Positions 56,503 through 64,000 of a DNA stretch of 64,000 nucleotides are shown here, in pieces (the stretch's first letter is position 1; every line of letters begins with the position of its first letter). This DNA comes from Favolaschia claudopus (Eukaryota > Basidiomycota > Agaricomycetes > Agaricales > Mycenaceae). The notes under the pieces were generated by a model, which was not told where the DNA came from, ran no database searches, and saw only the letters and a list, made by a program, of their open reading frames with translations. The stretch spans positions 186,001-250,000 of the forward strand of contig JAWWNJ010000198.1 in assembly GCA_037176885.1 (NCBI GenBank), written 5' to 3'. A program made the translations under genes and the position numbers.

Positions 56503-56943
56503 GCTGATAATCCCTTTGGAGGCTAGGTCCTGACCTCGGCCATTTTGCCAAATTTTGTCCGGACGTTTTTGGGCTGAAAATTTCGATTTTTGTCCGGACA
56601 GCACGGAGCTTTCGATGACGTAACGCCCAAAACAGAGGCAATTTCTGTTCCCTCGGGGCCAAGACGCAAAAATTTCTCCGTAACCTCCGTTTTTGTCGTT
56701 CTCCGTGGCTTTTCTGCTCAGATTTCAAGAGATTTGCACCATCAAGCACAATTTCGATGCAGAGAGTGATCTGCGGTCAATTTCGGCAGACCGAATCCGT
56801 CCAGTTCAGCGACATTTTGTCCGGACGGGAACCTAGCTGTCCGCGCCTTAAGGTCGGATTTTTGTCCGGTTGGGACCTAGATTTTGGGCCAAAATTTGCG
56901 ATTTTTGTCCGGAAAGTGGGCTAGGCTCCAAGGGTATTATCAC
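56503..56943. mobile_element. MITE-like element with TTTTTGTCCGGA repeats
   Basis: GATAATCCCTTTGGAGGCTA at the left matches GATAATACCCTTGGAGCCTA on the complement of the right end. Inside, TTTTGTCCGGA-type motifs recur five times (near 56545, 56592, 56814, 56863, 56905). A longer block around GATTTTTGTCCGGA is repeated. There is no ORF with motifs. The target duplication is not clear. Confidence 0.6.
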
Positions 56944-57065
56944 TGGGTATGTTTCGGTACTACCAATACATTCCGAAGCATGCTGCTGAACGGAGTAGAA
57001 AAATAGGTCGGAGCGTCCATTTCCTCAAGATATGAAAGTCTACCACCAATCAATATGGTCAAAAG

Positions 57066-57669
57066 TAGTGTTTTGCCGGCCCTGGCTCAAAGCCAGAAGC
57101 CAGCCAAGCCAAGCAAGCCAGGCCAAGCCATTTCTCTGGCTTTGTCTGGCTCTGGCTCCTGGCTTGAGATTTTCTGGGCCAAGCCAAGCCAGGCAAGCCA
57201 TGGCTTTGGACATTCCTTTTGGTAGGTGAGAATGACTTATACTTAATGAAGGGAGGTCACTTTGAGGCGAAGATTACCTGCACACAACCGTTTTCCAACA
57301 CTCTTCTGCAAATTTTCCGTCGAACACTACAAATTTCGACGACAAAGTCAGTGCCACTTCCAAATTAGGAAGGTTCCCACTGACCGTCGACAAGGGAACA
57401 TTGCCGCGAGAGCATCAGGGAAGAGCTCTGCGAGTTTCACTAATGTAAGTATCGTATCTTTGGGCTATAATAATGTTAATTGACCTGAATGGCGCGTCAA
57501 AATAGAGCAAACTAAAATTTAGTGCCAGGCCATGGCCCGAGCCAGCGGCTTTGGCTTGGCCCTGGCTTTCGCTGGCCCATGGCTCTGGCTTCAAAAATTT
57601 TGAGCCAGAGCCAGGTAAAGCCAGGCCAAAGCCATGGCTTTCGGGCCAAGCCAAGCCAGGAAAACACTA
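57066..57669. mobile_element. Non-autonomous hAT-type element, 604 bp
   Basis: The 8-bp target duplication GTCAAAAG (57058-57065 and 57670-57677) and termini TAGTGTTTTGCC / TAGTGTTTTCCT (right end on the complement) are hAT hallmarks. The subterminal parts are packed with GGCTTGGC/GCCAAGCC-type repeats in both orientations, which could be transposase binding sites and can fold extensively. No coding capacity. Confidence 0.85.
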
Positions 57670-57677
57670 GTCAAAAG

Positions 57678-58953
57678 CGGTGAATATAATATTTTACCGG
57701 GATAAGCTTGACCCACTCCTTTGTCGAATGTCAGTGATTGAATGCCAAATCGATGTGATATCCTTCAGCGATTGGCAAATATTTTCGAAAGGGGAGTAAA
57801 TCAGACCATTCGAGACGTTGAGACTTGATAATATTGCGGCTGAGGACTGGTAGCTTCGAGTTGAATACCCTTTGAACTATCTTCGAACGCAGCCATCCAA
57901 CAGTGGAGATGCCTGGCGTGTGTAGACTAAAAAATATCCTGGGATATCAAGATAGGAGGTGGCGGCAAAGGGTAGTCGGCAACTCGGTTGGATGTGAATG
58001 CCGGTGATACGCGACCACAGCCACCAATGTCTCTTGTCTCTTGCGTAACGTGCGTTCATCACCGCTGGGACTCGCCCGTGAAGCGCGCTGGTGTGCGCAG
58101 CTACAGTTTCCTGACATATCGGAGCCTTCTTTCTGCGATAAGGTCGATCTCTTTCTCACGACTTCCACCCTGGCGCAGCGCTAGCTCTCTGCTTTCTGAT
58201 TGCCACTGATTCGGCCGCTAGATGAACTAAGATATCTAGATGATGAATGCAAGCCTCAGCAAGCTCCAGAGTCGACACCACAAGCTATCCGGCTCAATGA
58301 GATGCAAACTTACTGATCGATGTCCCTCAAACTTTCGTATATATTCTCTCTCGCGAACGGAGGCTGCGTTGTCCGTGATACCGGCGCAACCTGGGGGGAC
58401 ATTGGTGCAAAAAAATTCGACATTCCGTTTGCGGGTAAATATCCAATAACTTACCCGCTACTACGCCCTCTCAGATTGAATCTCGATGCTTGTGTAGATT
58501 TACCCTGCGTACTATGCGACGATTATGCGCATCTGACTCATCCGCACATATCGCAACTGACTCGGGGCGTTGGTATCAAAATTCTGACATGATGCTTAAA
58601 TGGTGCTTACTTCTCGGATTTTTTGTCTTGCACCGATGCACACATCCCCCCATAAATGCCTGATCATATCTGAAAAGGCGCACGATGCTGATTGGAAGTT
58701 ACAGTTCGCACTTTGAGGGTGCCGACCCGGCCACCAGTCCCAGTATCTTGTTGTTCCAATTTCTAGTTCATTTTGTCGTTCTAATTTTGCCATTCCGACT
58801 CCAATTATAGAACCCGCCGAATATCAAACTCAGACAGCTTCCCTCAGCCAGGGGCCAGGGCCAAAGTAGCGGCCGCCATTTGTGCTCGTTCCTGTCGTCG
58901 TGCCGCGTTCAACGGTCTTGATGGAGAGAGAACTCAATGGTTCTTGGATGGGA
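57678..58953. other. No supported gene, about 1.3 kb
   Basis: A 90-codon frame at 58320-58592 has no recognisable motif. The last few hundred bases are the promoter of the following gene. Confidence 0.4.
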
Positions 58954-58960
58954 TATAAAA
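58954..58960 (+). promoter_or_regulatory. TATA box
   Basis: TATAAAA lies 71 bases upstream of ATG 59031, a normal spacing for a fungal core promoter. Confidence 0.6.
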
Positions 58961-59030
58961 GGTGCAGTTGCTTCTGTTATTCAGAGTCATCAACCTCGCT
59001 CAAGTCTTTTTGAAATTTGCTCATTCAGCC

Positions 59031-60469
59031 ATGGTTCTCTTCGCTTTGCTCGCTGCCGCAGTTGGGTGAGCTATTGTCACTGCAAAGTCTATCTCCTACT
59101 TCTAGGTAGCTAAATACGACTATAGATTCTGCGGAATTCTTGCTCAACATGGTCAGAATGCTTTGCATGACAAAACGCCTACTTATCCATTGATTCGCAG
59201 CGCATGCTCAGTCGATCCCCATTCCTTCGCTCACCCCCCAGCAGGCAGTTGCGATGCAAGCCGCAATGGTGACGCAGGCCGATACTTCGGACACTCAGGA
59301 CAAGATCACGACCGATGTTGCGAATGCCGCTGCGGTCGCTGTGGGAATCTCTCAGAATTTCACGAACATTGGCGCTTCGCTGCAAGCGATCGATAACGAG
59401 AACCTGCAGTCATTGAAGTTCTTCCCCACCTGGCAAGGCTTTTCCAATGTTTGTATCTTCGGGCTGCGAACGTATTCTGTCGCTCAAAGTTTTGCAGACC
59501 TACAATGAACTGCTTCAGCAATCCAAAAATCTTGCAGCAGTTATCGCGGGCTATGCCGACCGTGAGTTTTGTCGCTAACCGCCTCCGTTCTAGAGTTTCT
59601 ACGTCTCTTTCTGATCTGCTCCTCTCCAGAATATGATGAAGCAATTCTATTGCTTGTCTCGGATGACACCATCTCGGTTGAAGACAGAATCACCATCGTG
59701 AATGGTTTCATTGCTGTAAGGGCCTTGTTTCCCTTTCCTTGCTGAGACCGACGCTCGTTAAAGCAAACGAGCGCTTTCAACACTACTGCGAACGCGCTGG
59801 CCTTGCAGTTCCAGGACCTAGTGACGGATATCGGTGAATTCAAGGGCAATTTCAATGATTTTGCTGCCACCCGTTCTGCCAGTGACACGATGCAAATTGA
59901 GTCACTTATCACGGTCAGAGCGAATGAAGAAATAACCTCTGTATACTAACCCAGCTTATACAGCAAATTGGTCAACTAAAGGAGGAAGTCGCTGCTATTC
60001 AGGCATCTGTTAGTTTTGCGGGGATTCTCGCAATGTTAATACTTGACTGACTCATTTTTCCGCAGACAATTGGCCTCGCTATAGGCGCAGGCGCAGGCGT
60101 CATCGGAACTGTTGCAGCCTTGGCATTCTTCCCCGAGGCCGCGCCGTTCATCGTGGTATGCATTTTTTCCTCGTCCGCCCTGAATGCACCTCACGAGAAG
60201 AGAAACTCAGATTGGTGCAGCCATCGCTGAAGGCCTCATCGCTGCCACAGAGATCGGCCTTGCGGTCACTAAAGCCGGTAATTCGCGCCTTCAATGACAT
60301 CTCATAATTTCCTCGACTGAATCGTGGCCACAGTTGACGAAACAAAGATCTCGGCGTTGATACGCGTGGTCAATTTTGCGCGTATTTATCTAGCTTTTGT
60401 AGTGACTTGTGGCACAAATACCCATATTAGCTGCATGGCACTAAGGGCTTTACTCGACTATCAATAGGA
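59031..60469 (+). CDS. Secreted alpha-helical protein resembling ClyA/HBL-type pore formers
   Basis: ATG 59031 starts a short hydrophobic leader consistent with a signal peptide. Several exons with short introns follow. The mature part is almost wholly long amphipathic helices rich in Ala, Gln, Asn, Ile and Asp. Then comes a Gly/Ala-rich hydrophobic hairpin (about 60067-60160 and 60211-60283) set between long helices. That layout (helix bundle plus hydrophobic head) is the one seen in bacterial ClyA, HBL and Nhe toxins and in uncharacterised fungal relatives. The 3' end is uncertain: after an exon at about 60332 the frame runs to a stop at 60467-60469, close to where a retroelement begins, so the end may be truncated. 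A membrane-active role is inference from architecture only. Confidence 0.5.
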
Positions 60470-63400
60470 AGTCAGTACTCCTGTTCATGGTGACTTGAAG
60501 GAGGATCAGAGTGAGCTCCGAGCTGCTGGTCGTAACGTTACTGGAGATAATCATAGAGGCCCGCGGCACACGGAGTAACCCAAGGTTTTGGGTATTGCAA
60601 GAGTAACAGATGAAGACTGAGTTGAAGTGCAGTCTGGACTTGTAGTAAAGCAAGACGGAATGTCGGAGGAAGGCCCGCGGAGTATCCAAACGAAAGGTCT
60701 ATGAGATACATAGACGCCGCGGACCTGCCGAAGACTTACAGACAAGTTGCCACACCAATGTACCTTGAACATAAGGGTGCCGGACGTTGGATCAACGGCA
60801 GGGTGGTGCCTCAGATCTGGAACAGTGATTGCGGACATCCATCATGTCACGGAGAATACTCCGCGGACTCGGCATGTACATCACGGAAGCACTTTCCTGT
60901 ATGCCGCTGATGAGATAGTTTGACACTGAAGCATAGGAATGTCTTAGACGGTGATCTGATGGTCTGGAAACAGAACTAGAGATCTAGAAAGGTCCAGACG
61001 GAGTGGAGCAACCATATGATTTAGAGGATCTACATGGATGCCGGGGAGAGACGTCGGAGCGGAACAGTGATACACATCCGCGGATGACCAAGATAGTGAT
61101 TCAACCGTGAGATGGTCAGAATAGATGACTTTTCATGGGCGGATCGTGACGATTCAGAGCGGCAGACGGCTGCTAGACCTACGTATACCCAATCCCAACT
61201 CAATTGTTTCTGTATCTTGACTCAGATTTGTTTACATCATGTATTTTCTTGGCATTAGTATAAAAGACCATGTATTTCTCGTCGTTTGTCTAGTTCATCG
61301 CGCGCAGGTCATTGACGGCGTTGGTGTACTCAGGCAGGGACGTAGAGGCATTTAAATTGGAGTTATCTGCTTGCTAGTTTTTGTCTTCATTAGGAACGAA
61401 TTGTTGAAGTTCAGACAAGTGTGAATTAAGACTTAAGTTTCTAGAAGCGTTCACCCGCGGAAACTTTGGACTGTGGAGTTTTGTCGTGGCATAGCCAACC
61501 CAGTAACCTTCCAAGGACTTGGCCCGTTTGAGCATTGCTCGCCCCCATTTACCAGCGTTGTGTTTGACTGGTCCACTTAACCCGCGGACTACTCAGAATC
61601 AGTTGAAGTGAAAGTGTGCTTAAGAGTGAACTAGTATCTCCCCAAGTTGAAGAGAGTAGACGATCTATCCGCGGACGCATCGTGTTCAGACTTGCCTGCA
61701 CGTAACCTGACGGGATACGATTAGTGCCTTGGAGCTTGTGCTATATAAAGGAGTGTCAAACGTACCTGAGAGCTTGGAAGTTCAGGTCTACAGTCGCAGT
61801 GGCACTGTAAGAAGCGTGTGTACGAGGCATTTCTAGCAATTGGCTGGTGTCTAATATATTCAATTCGCCCTGACTGTCGGAGTTCCTCCCAGTCTTGTAT
61901 CCTAAAAAACCGATATACCTTGTTCATTGGAAAGTCCGCGGACGGATTTCCTCTAAACTATAGTCAGTAAAGAACTTGTTTTGCGTCAGTTCGGACCAGT
62001 AGACGAAGTTGAACTACATCTGGATTTCGGATTGGACCCCACGAACTCAATAGGAAGCACTTGGTGTATCTTGTTGAGACATATATAAGTGTTGGAGTGT
62101 TGTGTGTGTTGGTTGAGTTGTTTGTGTGTTTTGTAGTGGATTAGTCCATTGCGCACTTTGCATCTCATATCGATATATTCAAGTGCAGCGTTTCATCTGG
62201 AGCCCACCGCGAGGGGTCCATTTGTCTCTTGGTAGTTGAAGCAAAACAAGTTGCTATAGTTGGGAGAGTCTAGAAGAAGGACTTTCCGGGGAAAAGTTGA
62301 ACCAGTCAACATTTCCGCCCCTCGAAAACGAAAGAGTTCGGGGAAGAGCAAGCACCAGCGTAGCCCGTCTCCATTAAATACCGGAGCAGGTTCAAGGAGT
62401 TTGTTAGAGCAAGCCAGGGTTGCATTACAAGAACCCGCTCAAGCGTCGACTTCAAGGAGCAGTCTTATACCAGAGACAGTAAATTGGGGATCCTCGGCGT
62501 CTGGCAGAAAACCCCGTACGACCAAAAACTCCAGTACCGGACGGTCGTATAGTTCATCTCCTGTTCGCAGAAGAAGAAGAGCGAGTTCCGCGGAGGAATT
62601 AGACTTGACAGAAGCATTTCCTTTCCAAGGACAGGCTATCCCTTCGGACGGCGAGCAGTCTGATCATTTGGATCAGAACCTTGAGGCTATTTCGAACTCA
62701 GTAGCCAATCAAAACCCCCTACAACAAAACACTATGGCCCAGCATGTCGAACTAGATAAGACCAAGATTCCTGACTTGTTTGGGAGACATAACCTGAAGT
62801 TTGAAGATGACTCCGGGGATTTGCCCAAGTACTTGTCAGGGATTGAGGATCTGTTTGAAAAGCAGGGGAACATTAGTGATACAGCCAAAAAGTGGCTAGC
62901 GCAACACTATGCGAACAGTAAGATCCAGAAAGAGTGGACTGCGTTGTCGTCCTATAAAACTGGAACTTATGAAGATTGGAAGACGGATGTGATCAATTCG
63001 TATCCAGAAGTACGAGCAGTTGAGAAAGGCTCCCGCGCGGGGTGGGCCTCCTGGCTTAAAGGCTGGAGGAATCGTCCTGTAAGACTTGGCGAAGAAAATA
63101 AGTTGTCGACTTTTATTCGCGAGTTCCGCGGACGCGCAGGAACCATGAACCAAGATAGGGAATGGTTATCTCAGAGAGAGTTGGCGAGAGATTTTCTTGA
63201 GGGTATTCACCCTACGTTCAGAGATGATCTCCGCTCAATTATCATAACCAAGTCTCCGACGGAGTTGGGTTCCTACCAGCGTGCCAAAAAGGAGTTTGAG
63301 ACTGCAAATCCAGGCAAGGTGTTTAAGGCACCACAAACGCACCAGGATGATCTGTACGAGTGGACGGACTTCGAGGATATTTTGACGACTCTCATGAAGA

Positions 63401-64000
63401 ACAACGACTCAATATTCTTTGGAGACACATCCGACGGAAGACGGAAAGCGACAGTGTTGTATGGCGCAGAAGAGGATGAAGGCGAGAAGTTGAAAGCTCG
63501 TCTTGATAGACTGGAGAAAGAGACTCAGGCGAGTCAAGAGCGCATCTCCAAGGATGTGAAGGATAATGTCGAACAAGCACTTGCTGGACATCTGGATAAG
63601 TTCACCGCGGACCAGAAACAGATTATGTCCAAGATGCATGAGGCTTTGGAAAAAGGCACGTCCAACAATCCGGGGAGGTCTGGCGACAGATCTGATTATA
63701 GAAGTCATAACACTGGTGACAAGCGTCCTAGAAGGGATGAGTGTTATTACTGTTGGGAGTTATATCATTATATTGGCAACTGCAAGGAGCGTGCGACGGA
63801 CCTAGCGGGTGGAATTCTTTCCCTCTCCAAGGATGGAAAACTTCAGACCTTCGATGGGAAAAATATTCCTATTGAACCACGCAATAAAAGTCCGATGACC
63901 AAAGCGCGCGACTATTACAGTCACCGAAATAATAGCTTCCTGCATGAGGATCATTTTGCTGTTTTCTTTACGTCGGCTGGTTCTACCGCGGCAGACGCAG
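60470..64000 (+). mobile_element. 5' part of an LTR-type retroelement (runs off the window)
   Basis: A non-coding stretch of about 1.7 kb (a candidate LTR and leader) precedes a gag-like frame with a CCHC zinc knuckle. The border near 60470 is approximate: it is where the upstream gene's coding character ends. A possible primer-binding zone lies near 62198 (TCTGGAGCCCACCG), just before the gag frame opens at 62260. Pol is not in the window, so the class (probably Ty3/gypsy-like, from the gag style) is not proven. CCGCGGA recurs throughout. Confidence 0.6.
62734..64000 (+). CDS. Gag-like polyprotein, partial at 3' end
   Basis: The frame is open from 62260 to the window end with no stop; the first ATG in it is 62734 (MAQHVELDKTKIPDLFGRHN). 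The upstream open part is Ser/Arg-rich (GRSYSSSPVRRRRASSAEEL), so translation may begin earlier through an unseen exon or a shift. The protein has a retrotransposon capsid-like helical region (YLSGIEDLFEKQGNISDTAK, KKWLAQHYANSKIQKEW, LSTFIREFRGRAGT, LARDFLEGIHPTFRDDLRSI), a coiled coil (LKARLDRLEKETQASQERIS) and a zinc knuckle CYYCWELYHYIGNC at 63742-63783 with exact CX2CX4HX4C spacing. It packages element RNA into particles. It continues beyond 64000. Confidence 0.75.
   Translation, partial: MAQHVELDKTKIPDLFGRHNLKFEDDSGDLPKYLSGIEDLFEKQGNISDTAKKWLAQHYANSKIQKEWTALSSYKTGTYEDWKTDVINSYPEVRAVEKGSRAGWASWLKGWRNRPVRLGEENKLSTFIREFRGRAGTMNQDREWLSQRELARDFLEGIHPTFRDDLRSIIITKSPTELGSYQRAKKEFETANPGKVFKAPQTHQDDLYEWTDFEDILTTLMKNNDSIFFGDTSDGRRKATVLYGAEEDEGEKLKARLDRLEKETQASQERISKDVKDNVEQALAGHLDKFTADQKQIMSKMHEALEKGTSNNPGRSGDRSDYRSHNTGDKRPRRDECYYCWELYHYIGNCKERATDLAGGILSLSKDGKLQTFDGKNIPIEPRNKSPMTKARDYYSHRNNSFLHEDHFAVFFTSAGSTAADA

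Noticed and set aside
58320..58592. 90-codon + frame
   Set aside because: No motif, no splice partners, AT-rich surroundings with many elements.
60470..62259. Reading the retroelement leader as a protein-coding region
   Set aside because: Stops are frequent in all frames on both strands and no motif appears; better explained as LTR/leader.
1..64000. CRISPR arrays, rRNA genes or bacterial-type operons
   Set aside because: No regularly spaced direct repeats, no rRNA sequence, and gene structure is clearly eukaryotic.

Overview
The window looks like nuclear DNA of a mushroom-forming basidiomycete (Agaricomycetes). Genes are split by many introns of about 48-60 nt with GT..AG ends. The families present (DUF6533, KDZ transposase, agaric-type MYND and RNase H1-N proteins, DUF4419, a TRI5-like terpene synthase) are typical of that group. 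There is no prokaryotic signature. All product calls rest on reading splice sites and family motifs by eye; no database was searched.

Layout. 1.4-5.5 kb: a DUF6533 membrane protein (+) and an F-box protein (-). 5.86-31.05 kb: a Zn2Cys6 transcription factor gene (+) cut in two by a 21.7-kb KDZ-class DNA transposon (6812-28506). The transposon has ~80-bp inverted ends and a 9-bp target duplication, ACGCAGACA. Removing the element and one duplication leaves a 49-nt, phase-0 GT..AG intron. The element carries an apparently intact ten-exon transposase (predicted 1106 aa). It also carries about seven other genes or gene remnants: an AT-hook protein and a truncated relative, an RNase H1 N-terminal-domain protein, a small basic protein, coiled-coil and F-box-like proteins, unknown cargo, and a SINE-like Pol III unit.

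31.2-35.9 kb: a MYND zinc-finger gene (-) and a secreted-type heme peroxidase (-). Each contains the same 58-bp sequence flanked by its own perfect 9-bp duplication. This is a very small mobile element that has not been noticed as a feature type here. One copy breaks the MYND reading frame; the other sits on a splice donor and rebuilds it. 35.9-40.6 kb shows no convincing gene. 40.6-46.4 kb holds an NmrA-like oxidoreductase, a DUF202 membrane protein and a DUF4419 protein.

47.3-53.9 kb is a plausible small sesquiterpenoid cluster: cytochrome P450, aldo/keto reductase and trichodiene-synthase-like terpene cyclase. 55.1-57.7 kb is littered with non-autonomous DNA transposons around a decayed copy of the P450. 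59.0-60.5 kb encodes a secreted alpha-helical protein resembling ClyA/HBL-type pore formers. From about 60.47 kb to the window end lies the 5' part of an LTR-type retroelement, with a gag-like ORF that runs off the edge and an unusual density of CCGCGGA motifs.
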